Below are positions 24,988-33,597 of a DNA stretch of 64,000 bases, piece by piece. A program made the translations under genes and the position numbers. The notes under the pieces were generated by a model. It was not told the DNA's origin. It saw only the letters and a list, made by a program, of their open reading frames with translations, and did no database searches. This DNA is from Bog-473 sp963788125. Its GTDB lineage: Bacteria > Actinomycetota > Acidimicrobiia > Acidimicrobiales > RAAP-2. The first letter of the stretch is position 1. Every line of letters starts with the position of its first letter. The stretch covers positions 186,001-250,000 of the forward strand of contig CAWBFN010000003.1 of the NCBI GenBank assembly GCA_963788125.1, written 5' to 3'.

Positions 24988-25959
24988 ATGGCGATCGACA
25001 AGGTATGGGTACTGGCCGAAGCGGGGGATTCGGGCCCGACGCCCATCACTCTCGAGCTGTTGTCCGAGGCCCGGTCGGTCGCCGGGACGGTCGAGGCCGT
25101 GGCGTGGGGCTCGACCACCGCCTCCCTCGCCGCGGCGTTGGGCGAGTACGGGGCCACCACCGTCTACGACGTGGGGGACCTCGGGGGCGCCCTCCCTGGC
25201 TCCCCGGTGGCCGGGGCGATGGCCATGCTGATCGAGGGCGGGAACGGTCCCGACGCCATCTTGGTGCCCGCCACCTACGACGGACGCGATGTGGCCGGTC
25301 GCCTCTCGGCGAAGCTCGATCGTCCGGTGTTGACCAACGTCACCGGTCTCGTCGCCGACGAGGGCGGGCTCTTGAGCCAGCACCCGGTGTTCGGCGGGAG
25401 CCACATCGTCACGGCACGCTTCACCGGTCCGGGCCCGGCCATCTTTGTGATCAGGGCCAAGTCCTTCGTGGCCGAGCCCTCCGGCGGCTCGCCCGCCGCG
25501 GTGGTTTCCGCCCCGGCGCCCGACATCGGCGCCGCCAACGGGGCCAGGATCGTGGAGCGCCATGTCGAAGAGCGCAGTGGCCCCAAGCTGGACGAGGCCG
25601 CCGTGGTCGTCTCGGGCGGTCGAGGCCTGGGCGACGCGGCCAACTACGCGCTCATTGAGGAGCTGGCCAAGCTGCTCCACGGTGCCGCCGGTGCCAGCCG
25701 GGCCATCGTCGACGCCGGGTGGGTGCCGTACTCGCACCAGGTCGGGCAGACGGGCAAGACGGTGAAGCCGACGGTCTACGTGGCCTGCGGGATATCCGGG
25801 GCGACGCAGCATCTGGTGGGCATGAAGGGCTCCAAGAACATCGTCGCCATCAACAAGGACCGGGATGCACCGATATTCTCCGTGGCCGACCTCGGCATCG
25901 TGGGCGATGTGCACAAGGTCCTCCCGGCGTTGATCGAGGCGCTCAAAGCCCAGGTCTGA
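24988..25959 (+). CDS. etfA: Electron transfer flavoprotein alpha subunit
   Basis: A 323-residue FAD-binding partner of EtfB. The C-terminal FAD domain carries VVSGGRGLGDAANY, VDAGWVPYSHQVGQTGKTV, CGISGATQHLVGMKGSK, INKDRDAPIFSVADLGIVGD, all family hallmarks. Likely functional link with the acyl-CoA dehydrogenase at the start of the window. Confidence 0.95.
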   Translation: MAIDKVWVLAEAGDSGPTPITLELLSEARSVAGTVEAVAWGSTTASLAAALGEYGATTVYDVGDLGGALPGSPVAGAMAMLIEGGNGPDAILVPATYDGRDVAGRLSAKLDRPVLTNVTGLVADEGGLLSQHPVFGGSHIVTARFTGPGPAIFVIRAKSFVAEPSGGSPAAVVSAPAPDIGAANGARIVERHVEERSGPKLDEAAVVVSGGRGLGDAANYALIEELAKLLHGAAGASRAIVDAGWVPYSHQVGQTGKTVKPTVYVACGISGATQHLVGMKGSKNIVAINKDRDAPIFSVADLGIVGDVHKVLPALIEALKAQV

Positions 25960-26085
25960 TCGGGTCGCCGACCGCGCCGGGGCCGTGCCGCGGCGGTGCG
26001 TCAACCGTCCCCGCCTGTGACGAAAGGCGGCTCTGGCGCGGCGCGGGGCGGCGGTACATTCGGCGCAGCCAACTGATCGGGCCGC

Positions 26086-27513
26086 ATGCTCTTCCCCACT
26101 TTCGACTTCGCCATCTTCTTCGCCATCGCCTTCATGGTGAATTGGCTGCTCAATCCCTATCCGGTGCCGTGGAAGCTCTCGATGATCGCCCTCAGCTACT
26201 TCTTCTACGGCTGGGTGGGCTGGAGCTACTGCCTGCTGCTGGCGTCGACCACCGCCGTCGCGTTCATCGGGGGTGCCGCGGTCTCCTCGGCGGAGAGCGA
26301 GCGCCGTCGGCGGGTGACCATGGGCCTGTCCTGCGCCGCCCTGCTGGCTCTGCTCGGCTGGTTCAAGTACTACGGCTTCGTCTCGGTCAACTTCGACAAT
26401 CTCACCCATGTCCTGGGGCTCGGGCGAGCGGTGCCCCTCTTGCAGGTGGCGCTGCCGATCGCCATCTCCTTCTACACGTTCATGGCGCTGAGCTACGTGA
26501 TCGACATCTACCGCCGCCAGCTGGAGCCGGCCCGCCCGCTCGACCTCGCTCTCTACCTGTCGTTCTTCCCCCACCTGCTGGCCGGGCCGATCGTGCGCGG
26601 GAACGAGCTGCTGCCGCAGCTGCGCCGCCGGCGCGATCCCTCCGCCGTCGACTACTCGCGCGGCCTGTGGCTGATCCTGGCCGGTCTGTTCAAGAAGGTG
26701 GTCATCTCCTCCTACGTCTCGACGGCCATCGTGCAACCGGTGTTCACGGCGCCGGCGCAACACTCGGCCCCCGAGGCCATCTTCGCCGCGTGGGGCTACG
26801 CCGTGCAGATCTACTGCGACTTCAGCGGGTACACCGACATCGCCATCGGGCTCGCCCTGCTCCTCGGGATCCGGTTCCCGGACAACTTCAACGCGCCCTA
26901 CACGGCGCGCAACCTGCAGGAGTTCTGGCGACGCTGGCACATGACCCTCTCCCGCTGGCTGCGCGACTATCTCTACATACCGCTGGGTGGTAACAGCGGA
27001 TCGGAGGCACAGACGGTCCGCAACATCATGATCACCATGGTGCTGGGGGGCCTGTGGCACGGGGCGGCGTGGACCTTCGTGTTCTGGGGGGCGCTACACG
27101 GTGTCGGGCAGTCCGTGGCGCACGTGCGCCGCCTGTCCCGGGTGCGGCGAGGGCTGCCCGCCGTGCTCGACGGTCCGGTGCGGATCTGGGTGCAGCGGTT
27201 CCTGACCTTCCAGTTCGTCTGTCTGGGGTGGGTGTTCTTCAATGCCAGCGGCCTCTCCAACGCCTTCGCCGTGCTGGGGCGTCTCTTCACGGGATGGGGA
27301 GAGCCCTCGCCGCTGGTCACTCCGCTGCTGGTGCTGGTCGTGGTCGGGACGATCGTCTCCCAGCTGGTGCCCCAGACAAGGGTGGAGCGCCTGCAGGCCC
27401 TCTTCTCCCGGCAGCGCTCCACCGTGCAGGTCGGCCTGCTCTCCGTGGCCCTGCTCGGCGTCACCACCTTCGGGCCCGTCGGCGTGGCCCCCTTCATCTA
27501 CTACCGCTTCTGA
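26086..27513 (+). CDS. MBOAT-family O-acyltransferase (AlgI-like)
   Basis: A polytopic membrane acyltransferase of 475 residues that passes acyl groups across the membrane to extracellular polymers. AlgI-type features include LSYFFYGWVGWSYCLLL, FPHLLAGPIVRGNELLPQL, CDFSGYTDIAIGLALLLG, EFWRRWHMTLSRWLRDYLY and the catalytic-His helix LGGLWHGAAWTFVFWG. Its stop overlaps the start of an SGNH-type partner (TGATG), the AlgI/AlgX or PatA/PatB arrangement. Target polymer unknown. Confidence 0.9.
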   Translation: MLFPTFDFAIFFAIAFMVNWLLNPYPVPWKLSMIALSYFFYGWVGWSYCLLLASTTAVAFIGGAAVSSAESERRRRVTMGLSCAALLALLGWFKYYGFVSVNFDNLTHVLGLGRAVPLLQVALPIAISFYTFMALSYVIDIYRRQLEPARPLDLALYLSFFPHLLAGPIVRGNELLPQLRRRRDPSAVDYSRGLWLILAGLFKKVVISSYVSTAIVQPVFTAPAQHSAPEAIFAAWGYAVQIYCDFSGYTDIAIGLALLLGIRFPDNFNAPYTARNLQEFWRRWHMTLSRWLRDYLYIPLGGNSGSEAQTVRNIMITMVLGGLWHGAAWTFVFWGALHGVGQSVAHVRRLSRVRRGLPAVLDGPVRIWVQRFLTFQFVCLGWVFFNASGLSNAFAVLGRLFTGWGEPSPLVTPLLVLVVVGTIVSQLVPQTRVERLQALFSRQRSTVQVGLLSVALLGVTTFGPVGVAPFIYYRF

Positions 27514-28574
27514 TGGTGGACGAGAACGCGCCGCCGGCACCGTCCACCAGCGAGGTCACCGACGTGGCCCGGCGCACGGCCCCCTGGACGCGGGTGCTGG
27601 GGATCTCGGTGGCGGCCTTCCTCGTGTGGCTCCTCCTCTTCGCCCCCACCCTGCAGCACAACGCACAGGTCTCGCCGGTGGGCGCCCGCCGCACGGTGGC
27701 AATGGACATACTCGGACCGATCGCCGCCACCAGCCGGGCGTTGCAGCTCTCCCGCATCGTCTCGCTGACCGACGAGGCCACCGGGCGCACCGGTAATCAA
27801 CCGGGGAACGGGACGGCGCTCACCGTGATCGGCCCCCGCGGCCACCACGGTCGCGTGACGCCGAAACCCCCCTCCACGGTCGGGCAGGGGTCGGCGCCCC
27901 CGACGACCCTCCCCGCCATCACCCACCCGACCGCCGCCGATCCGTTGCGGGTCCTCATCGTGGGGGACTCGCTGGGCATCGACATGGGCGGCCCGCTGCA
28001 GAACGACCTGGCCAACACCGGGGTGGTCCAGGCCACGCTGGATGCCCGGGAGAGCACGGGGCTCACCCGGCCCGACTACTTCAACTGGCCGGCGGAGCTG
28101 CAGGCCGATCTGGTCAAGGCGCGACCCCAGGTGGTGGTGATCATGATGGGGGCCAACGATGCCCAGGACTTCCTCGGCCCCCCCGATGTCCCCTTCAGCT
28201 CACCGCAGTGGAACGTCCTCTATGCGCAGCGGGTGTCGGCCTTCATGAGCCTGGCGCAGAGCGACGGAGCCACCGTCATCTGGGTCGGGATGCCACCCAT
28301 GCAGAACCCGCAACTGTCGGCCGAGATGTCCGACGTCAACGCCGTCGGGCAACAGCAGGCGGCGCTGCGCAAGCCCCCGGTCGACTTCATCAGCAGCTGG
28401 ACGCTGCTCGGCACCCCCCAGGGCAAGTACACCGCCTTCATCACCAACGCCTCTGGCTCGGTGCTCAACGTGCGCACGCCCGACGGCATCCACCTGACCC
28501 CCGCCGGGGGGGAGGTCCTCTCCCAGGCCGTGTTGAGCTATCTGCGCGGGCCGCTCCACTTCGAGCTGCCGTGA
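27513..28574 (+). CDS. Membrane-anchored SGNH (DUF459-like) acyl-transfer partner
   Basis: A 353-residue protein with a cytoplasmic tail, one N-terminal helix (VLGISVAAFLVWLLLFAP), a Pro-rich linker and an outer SGNH hydrolase domain from about residue 145. Block I is GDSLGID (Ser153), block III GANDAQDF, block V DGIHLTPAG with Asp-x-x-His. SGNH partners of MBOAT proteins perform the final acyl transfer or esterase editing, so this pair should O-acylate a surface glycan. It shares one base with the MBOAT gene. Confidence 0.8.
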   Translation: MVDENAPPAPSTSEVTDVARRTAPWTRVLGISVAAFLVWLLLFAPTLQHNAQVSPVGARRTVAMDILGPIAATSRALQLSRIVSLTDEATGRTGNQPGNGTALTVIGPRGHHGRVTPKPPSTVGQGSAPPTTLPAITHPTAADPLRVLIVGDSLGIDMGGPLQNDLANTGVVQATLDARESTGLTRPDYFNWPAELQADLVKARPQVVVIMMGANDAQDFLGPPDVPFSSPQWNVLYAQRVSAFMSLAQSDGATVIWVGMPPMQNPQLSAEMSDVNAVGQQQAALRKPPVDFISSWTLLGTPQGKYTAFITNASGSVLNVRTPDGIHLTPAGGEVLSQAVLSYLRGPLHFELP

Positions 28575-28589
28575 GCGTCGGGCGCCGCG

Positions 28590-29300
28590 CTAGACGAGGG
28601 GCCACGGATAGGGGGGCCACCCCCCGTCGTCGACCAGCTCGGGCAGCGCCCCGAGGCGGAGGAGCGACGCCGCTCGGGCACTGAGCGCGGCCACCTCGCG
28701 CGCCGTGAGGAGCTCGCACAGCCGGGCCGACGGGCCGTCCCGCACGAAGCGCTCCAGCGCCGCCCTGTCCCCGGGCGGCAGTGGCGCCCCACCGAAGTCC
28801 CAGATCACCGTGCGCAGCTTGTCCTGCTCGTTGAAGCACAGCCCATTGTCGATCGCCCAGAGGCGGTCCTCGGCCAGTAGCACGTGCCCGCTCTTGCGGT
28901 CGGCGTTGTTGGCCAGGACATCGAAGGCGCACATCTGCATCAGGGTCGGGTGCCATCGTGGCTCGTCGCGCAAGGTGAAGTAGTGCGAGGACCCGTCCTC
29001 GTGGACGTAGCGCTGCACCGATCCCTCCCCGAACGGCCCGTCGGCCCGCTCGACCGTCTCGGGCACCAGCCCCCAGCCGAGGGACTCGGACAGGACGTAG
29101 GCGGCCACCTCGCGGCGGAAGAGCCCGCCGGGGAAGTCCCACAGCGGGCGTTCGCCGCGGGACGGCTTGTAGACGGCGAGCAGCTCCTGGTCGCCCAGCC
29201 GGCAGGAGACGAGCAGCGTGGCGTTGGAGCTGCCGGCGATCCTGCCGTGTACCTCCATGGCACCGTCGGTGAGGACACGCGCGACGCTTGGCCCTGCCAC
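28590..29300 (-). CDS. SCO1664-family protein (PI3/4-kinase-like fold)
   Basis: A 236-residue cytosolic protein of the actinobacterial SCO1664 family, resembling atypical PI3/4-kinase folds. Visible are the Lys of LLAVYKPSRGERPLWDFP, RREVAAYVLSE, and the catalytic-loop-like MCAFDVLANNADRKSGHVLL followed by AIDNGLCF. Family members are found immediately downstream of DUF3090 and a histidine phosphatase, as here. The D-x5-NNADRKSGH loop suggests kinase or transferase chemistry, but no substrate is known. Confidence 0.8.
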   Translation of the reverse strand: MAGPSVARVLTDGAMEVHGRIAGSSNATLLVSCRLGDQELLAVYKPSRGERPLWDFPGGLFRREVAAYVLSESLGWGLVPETVERADGPFGEGSVQRYVHEDGSSHYFTLRDEPRWHPTLMQMCAFDVLANNADRKSGHVLLAEDRLWAIDNGLCFNEQDKLRTVIWDFGGAPLPPGDRAALERFVRDGPSARLCELLTAREVAALSARAASLLRLGALPELVDDGGWPPYPWPLV

Positions 29301-29306
29301 CGTGGC

Positions 29307-29813
29307 TCAGGCCACCGGTGGGCGGTGGCCGTTCGTGCGCGGGCAGTCGTGACCGGAGGGGTCCAGGGGGAACCCGCACAGCGGACACGGGGGGCGCCCC
29401 GCCTCGACCAGGCGAGTGGCGTGAATGGCGAAGGCGGCAGCCTGCTCGCGCGTCAGGGCGATGCGCAGCACGTGGCCGCGCTCCTCCTCGTCCTCCTCGT
29501 CGTGGAGCTCTTCGAGCACCACGACGACCCGGTCCAGCTCCTCGTCGTAGGAGACCCCGATGGTTCCCACCACCCACTCGGGCTCCTCGGAGCCGTCGAA
29601 GCTCAGGTCCTCGGGCAGGTGGTCGGGGCGTCCCAGCTCCTTGACGATGCGGCCCAGGTAGCTGGCCAGCACGGCGACCTGTTGCTTCTCGACCTTCACC
29701 GTAGTCTCGGCGACACCCTGGCGACAGTAGAAGAGAAAGAGGCGATGTCCCACCTCGCCGATGACCCCGACGGTGCAGTGGTCGGGTGCGCCGTAGTCGG
29801 CCTCGTCGGTCAC
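29307..29813 (-). CDS. DUF3090 family protein
   Basis: A 168-residue protein of unknown function. The body contains HRLFLFYCRQG, VEKQQVAVLASYL and a very acidic ELHDEEDEEERGH. The C-terminus PPCPLCGFPLDPSGHDCPRTNGH is a treble-clef-like zinc ribbon (two CxxC-type pairs). The GTG at 29813 overlaps the phosphatase stop (GTGA), which fixes the start. It is the middle gene of the conserved trio. Confidence 0.8.
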   Translation of the reverse strand: MTDEADYGAPDHCTVGVIGEVGHRLFLFYCRQGVAETTVKVEKQQVAVLASYLGRIVKELGRPDHLPEDLSFDGSEEPEWVVGTIGVSYDEELDRVVVVLEELHDEEDEEERGHVLRIALTREQAAAFAIHATRLVEAGRPPCPLCGFPLDPSGHDCPRTNGHRPPVA

Positions 29814-30475
29814 GACCGGACCAGCTCCCCGAGGGAGGCGGTCGAGTTCACGCACAGGATGGCCGGGCCCCCACCGGTGAACAGAAGCGCGGAGACGGAG
29901 CACGGCGAGACCACGAGCCGTTGCATCAGGTCGAGGGGAACGCCCGCCGCCGCGGCGACGACGGCCTTGATGGGATCGGCGTGCGACACGGCGACAATGG
30001 TCTCACCCGGGTGGTCGTCCACGAGTCCCAGCACGGCCGTGAGGCTGCGGGTGGACATTTCGGCGAAGGACTCGCCGCCGGGGAACCGGAACCCGCTGGG
30101 CCAGCGCTGGACGGTGGACCACTCCTTCCTCTTGGACAGCCGGGCCAACGACTTCTCGGTCCAGTCGCCCACGTCGGCCTCGAGCAGCCCCCGTTCGATG
30201 CGGACCCGGAGCCCGAGCGCCGCCGCAATGGGCGCGGCGGTCTCGCGTGTCCGATCCAGCGGCGAGGAGTAGACGGCCGATGGCGGCGTCGCCATGGCGG
30301 CGATGCGTTCCGCAACCACGCCGGCCTGGGAACGCCCCTTGGGTGCCAGATGCAGCCCGGCGGCCCGGCCGGGCAGCATCTTGCCGGTGGTGGGGGTCGT
30401 CCCGTGCCGTACCAGCAGGACCAGGGTGGGTGCAGGAGCTTTGCCGGAGGGCGATGGTCGGGCGGAGAGCGGCAC
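29810..30475 (-). CDS. Histidine phosphatase, MSMEG_4193-type
   Basis: A phosphoglycerate-mutase-like phosphatase of 221 residues. The catalytic LVRHGTTPT is followed by SSPLDRTRETA with the second Arg, LLEADVGDWTEKSL with the acid/base Glu, and VAVSHADPIKA with the second His. The GTG at 30475 is preferred because longer starts overlap the divergent glycosylase gene. First gene of the trio with DUF3090 and SCO1664-like protein; substrate unknown. Confidence 0.85.
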   Translation of the reverse strand: MPLSARPSPSGKAPAPTLVLLVRHGTTPTTGKMLPGRAAGLHLAPKGRSQAGVVAERIAAMATPPSAVYSSPLDRTRETAAPIAAALGLRVRIERGLLEADVGDWTEKSLARLSKRKEWSTVQRWPSGFRFPGGESFAEMSTRSLTAVLGLVDDHPGETIVAVSHADPIKAVVAAAAGVPLDLMQRLVVSPCSVSALLFTGGGPAILCVNSTASLGELVRS

Positions 30476-30488
30476 GAGTGCCCATCGT

Positions 30489-31199
30489 ATGCTCTGCTCG
30501 GTGGCACCGAACCGGGCCAGGGTGGAGCTCCTCGACGCGGTCCGCCGAGAGGTGGTGTCCTGCCGGCTCTGCCCGCGACTGGTGCACTGGCGCGAGCAGG
30601 TCGCCGCCACGCCGCGGGCGTCGTTCGCCGGCCAACCCTACTGGGGACGCCCCGTGCCGGGGTTCGGCGATGCCGGCGCCGTTCTGGCGATCGTCGGCCT
30701 GGCCCCGGCGGCCCACGGGGCGAACCGGACGGGGCGGATGTTCACCGGCGACCGATCCGGGGACTGGCTCTTCTCGGCGTTGTACCGGGCCGGGTACGCC
30801 TCCCAACCGACCAGCACGGCGAGAGACGACGGCCTGATCCTGCGCGGCGTCTACGTGACGGCGGCGGTGCACTGTGCGCCGCCGGCCAACCGACCCGAGC
30901 CGGGTGAACGAGCGGCCTGCGCACCCTACCTGGCCCGCGAACTCGAGCTCCTCGACGACGTGAAGGTCGTGGTGGCCTTGGGCCAGTTCGCCTGTCAGAG
31001 CGTGGCCCAGCTGTACGGCCTGCGCCCCCGCCCGCACTTCGGCCACCTGGCCGAGCACCCGCTCCCCGACGGGCGAACCCTCCTCTGCTCGTACCATCCC
31101 AGCCAGCAGAACACCTTCACCGGGGTCCTCACCCGACCCATGTTCGACGCGGTGTTCCGGCGCGCCGGCCAGATCGCGGCGCAGCGCTCCCCGTCGTGA
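30489..31199 (+). CDS. Uracil-DNA glycosylase, family 5 (UdgB-like)
   Basis: Removes uracil and other deaminated bases from DNA. The 236-residue protein has an N-terminal CRLCPRLV cysteine pair and a later APPANRPEPGERAAC Cys, consistent with the [4Fe-4S] cluster of families 4 and 5. Motif 1 is GLAPAAHGANRTGRMFTGD; the alanines where family 4 has an acidic residue identify family 5. Motif 3 is YHPSQQNT. GTG at 30501 is an alternative start. Divergent from the phosphatase by only 13 bases, so promoters overlap coding sequence. Confidence 0.88.
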   Translation: MLCSVAPNRARVELLDAVRREVVSCRLCPRLVHWREQVAATPRASFAGQPYWGRPVPGFGDAGAVLAIVGLAPAAHGANRTGRMFTGDRSGDWLFSALYRAGYASQPTSTARDDGLILRGVYVTAAVHCAPPANRPEPGERAACAPYLARELELLDDVKVVVALGQFACQSVAQLYGLRPRPHFGHLAEHPLPDGRTLLCSYHPSQQNTFTGVLTRPMFDAVFRRAGQIAAQRSPS

Positions 31200-31238
31200 G
31201 GGTCTCGACCGGCCGCCGCGCCCGGGTGCGCGACCCCG

Positions 31239-31254
31239 CCCGCCTCTAGGCGGG
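31239..31254. terminator. Hairpin between convergent uracil glycosylase and thioesterase
   Basis: CCCGCC TCTA GGCGGG forms a 6-bp perfect stem with a four-base loop. It includes the thioesterase stop codon and lies 40 bases after the glycosylase stop, so it is placed to end transcription from both sides. Confidence 0.5.
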
Positions 31255-31638
31255 TCGGGGACGGCGGGTCCCCCGGGCGCGCACCCAGGCCAGCAGGTCC
31301 CCCTTGTCCCCCCGGCGAACCGTCCCGGTGAAGACATCCTCGCGGCCGGTGGACACCTCCCGGGCGATCTCGGCCCGCAGCACATCCCCGATGGCGGCCG
31401 GCTGGAGGTAGTCGACCAGCACGGAGGAGACGATCCCCGAATGCTCCCCGTCGTTGGCCGCGGCGGCCACCGCGGCGCCGGCCACGGCGTAGAAGACGGC
31501 GCCGTGCACGGTGCCGTGAGGGTTGGCGTGATGGGCGTCCGTGGTCATGGTGGCCAGCGTGTGGCCCGGACCGAGGCGCTCGATCCCGATCCCCAGCAGT
31601 GCGGCGAACTCGTCGTTCTTGGGCGACGCCTCCGTCAT
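31246..31638 (-). CDS. PaaI-type hotdog thioesterase
   Basis: A 130-residue acyl-CoA thioesterase. The hotdog signature is HANPHGTVHGAVFYAVAGAAVA, with the catalytic acidic position on the following helix, and SVLVDYLQPAAIGDVL. The ATG at 31638 overlaps the stop of the FrhB-family gene (ATGA), indicating one transcript. Likely hydrolyses an aromatic or hydroxy-aryl CoA; no direct evidence for substrate. Confidence 0.82.
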   Translation of the reverse strand: MTEASPKNDEFAALLGIGIERLGPGHTLATMTTDAHHANPHGTVHGAVFYAVAGAAVAAAANDGEHSGIVSSVLVDYLQPAAIGDVLRAEIAREVSTGREDVFTGTVRRGDKGDLLAWVRARGTRRPRPA

Positions 31639-32762
31639 GCGGTAGGCGCGGGCAGCCGCCCCGGCATGGGTACGGCGGTCGACGGCCACCGCTTGCGGCT
31701 CACCCGGCTCAAGCGGTTGAGCAGGGTGACAGCGCCCGGGTCATCCTCTATGGGCCGGGTCTCGATGACCCCCGCCGCCTCCATCTCGTCGAACAGTGCC
31801 TCGCCGCGTTCGGTCCTGAGGAGGGTCAGCGTCCAATCGCCGAAGGCCCCGATACCACCCGTGGAGATGTCGGCGTGCTCGGCAGCGAAGTCGGGGCAGC
31901 TCGTACACCCCTCCCGGGTCCAGGCGTGGGCCTCCTTGAGCGGGATCTCATGGTAGGCGCCGTCACGCATCCAGACCTGGAAGACCCCCTTGATGTTCAT
32001 CTTGACGATGTCGGCCCGGGCCAGGCCGTACTTGGCCTCGAAGAGCTCGGGGAAGATGGCGTCGTCGAAGGTCTTGGAGCACAGGAGCCCGATGGACAGG
32101 GTGAAGCGGCGGGCGATCTTGCCCGCCTTGCGCGCCGCCATGACGGGCGGAGCCGATGCCTGGCAGCCCATGCCGACCAACGCGATGCGCTCTGCGCCGC
32201 CGGCGATGGCCTCGGCGTAGGCCAAGGGGTTGGCCGAGTAGGTGTAGCGGGACCCCGAGGTGGCCAGCACGTCCTCCTTCGACCAGGCCACCACCGGAAC
32301 GGCCTTCCAGGTCGACCCGTCGCCCTCGAGGCCCGACACCAGCGCGGCGTCGATCACGTCGTGCTCGAACGCCCAGATCAAGAGGGCCGACACCAATCCG
32401 CCGTCCTGGCCGCAAGCCAGTATCTCCGGATCGGTCGCCCGCGCCAGCACCGTCCGCCGGGCGATCCCGGCCACCTCGTCGTCGGTGCGCGGCCGACCGA
32501 ACAGATGGGTCTCGATGTCGGGCTCCCAGGTGCGGAAGCGCGGGCAGGCGCGGGTGCACAGGGTGCACCCCTTCTCGCCGTGGGTGCAGTTGTCCGGGCC
32601 CCCCTCGGCCAGGACGTGGAAGGGTTTGTAGTGGCCGTCGGCATCGTCGTACTCGAGCACGTCGTAGGGGCAGGCGATGACGCAGGCCGAGCAGCCGGTG
32701 CACAGACCAGAGGTCACGACTTCGGTGAAGAGCTCGGCCCATTGGGGCTTCTCGGGTGGCAT
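31635..32762 (-). CDS. FrhB/FdhB-family coenzyme F420 oxidoreductase subunit
   Basis: A 375-residue flavo-iron-sulfur protein related to the beta subunit of F420-reducing hydrogenase. Two N-terminal ferredoxin-like clusters are visible: GLCTGCSACVIACPYDV and GCTLCTRACPRF. A flavin/F420 domain follows (GQDGGLVSALLIWAFE, GMGCQASAP, GLLCSKTF), with a third cysteine pair CTSCPDFAAEHADIS. Members couple F420 to ferredoxin, hydrogen, formate or other donors. The gene stands alone with a thioesterase, so its partner is unknown. It implies this organism uses F420. Confidence 0.85.
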   Translation of the reverse strand: MPPEKPQWAELFTEVVTSGLCTGCSACVIACPYDVLEYDDADGHYKPFHVLAEGGPDNCTHGEKGCTLCTRACPRFRTWEPDIETHLFGRPRTDDEVAGIARRTVLARATDPEILACGQDGGLVSALLIWAFEHDVIDAALVSGLEGDGSTWKAVPVVAWSKEDVLATSGSRYTYSANPLAYAEAIAGGAERIALVGMGCQASAPPVMAARKAGKIARRFTLSIGLLCSKTFDDAIFPELFEAKYGLARADIVKMNIKGVFQVWMRDGAYHEIPLKEAHAWTREGCTSCPDFAAEHADISTGGIGAFGDWTLTLLRTERGEALFDEMEAAGVIETRPIEDDPGAVTLLNRLSRVSRKRWPSTAVPMPGRLPAPTA

Positions 32763-32810
32763 CGTCCCACCATATTCGGCCGAGGCACCATGGTCCGTTA
32801 CGGTCGGGCC

Positions 32811-33587
32811 ATGCCCGAGATCCTCGAGGTCGAGCTCTACCGCGGCCTGGCCGAACGGGCGCTCGGACGCCCGATCGACCACGTCTGGATGGTCGACTCC
32901 CGCTACGGCCGTGGCGGGACGACGGCGGGCCGGCTCACCGACGCACTGGTCGGCCGTAGGCTCACGGCCGCCCGGCGCCGGGGCAAGCTCCTGCTGCTCG
33001 ACTCCGACGGCGGGCCGACGGTGGGCGTTCGCTTCGGTATGACCGGAGGCCTGGTCGTCGACGGTGCCCAGGCCCTCGACCGTCTGCGCTACGGCCCGGG
33101 GTCGTTCGACGACAAGTGGGTCAGGGCGGGCATCGCCTTCGCCGACGGGGGCAGTCTGCTCCTCCACGACCCCCGCCGGTTCGGCTCCTTGGAGCTCGGG
33201 CCCGACGAGAGCCGGCTCGGTCCCGACGCACTCACCGTCACCCGGGTCGAGCTCGGCGACGCCCTGGCCGGTGCGGCGCCGCTCAAAGCCCGCCTGATGG
33301 ATCAGCGGCGGCTGGCGGGCATCGGCAACCTGCTGGCCGACGAGATCCTGTGGCGGGCCGGACTGGATCCGGCGCGCCGCACACCGCTCACCGACGCGGA
33401 GCTGGGCGCCCTGCACCGGGCCGTGCGCAGCACGGTGCGCCAACTGGGGCGTCGCGGAGGGTCGCACATGGGCGACCTGATGGAGCAGCGACGCCCGGGT
33501 GGGCGTTGCCCCAAGGACGGGGCCGAGCTTCGGCGGGCCACCGTGGGTGGACGCACCACATGGTGGTGCCCCTCCCACCAGCGCTAG
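32811..33587 (+). CDS. Fpg/Nei-family DNA glycosylase
   Basis: A 258-residue base-excision repair enzyme. The catalytic N-terminus is Pro2-Glu3 (MPEILEVELYRG), so the ATG at 32811 and not an upstream ATG is right. The Lys of RRGKLLLL, FGMTGGLVVD, DPRRFGSLEL and the helix-two-turn-helix DQRRLAGIGNLLADEILWRAG are conserved. The C-terminal finger is degenerate: CPKDG then CPSHQ, so the ligands would be Cys, Asp, Cys, His rather than four Cys. Substrate (8-oxoG or oxidised pyrimidine) is not decided by sequence. Divergent from the FrhB-like gene. Confidence 0.85.
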   Translation: MPEILEVELYRGLAERALGRPIDHVWMVDSRYGRGGTTAGRLTDALVGRRLTAARRRGKLLLLDSDGGPTVGVRFGMTGGLVVDGAQALDRLRYGPGSFDDKWVRAGIAFADGGSLLLHDPRRFGSLELGPDESRLGPDALTVTRVELGDALAGAAPLKARLMDQRRLAGIGNLLADEILWRAGLDPARRTPLTDAELGALHRAVRSTVRQLGRRGGSHMGDLMEQRRPGGRCPKDGAELRRATVGGRTTWWCPSHQR

Positions 33588-33597
33588 GCTGGCTGCC

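Noticed and set aside
24781..27060. 759-residue open frame on the minus strand
   Set aside because: Covers etfA and the MBOAT gene on the opposite strand; composition is that of a GC shadow and no motif is present.
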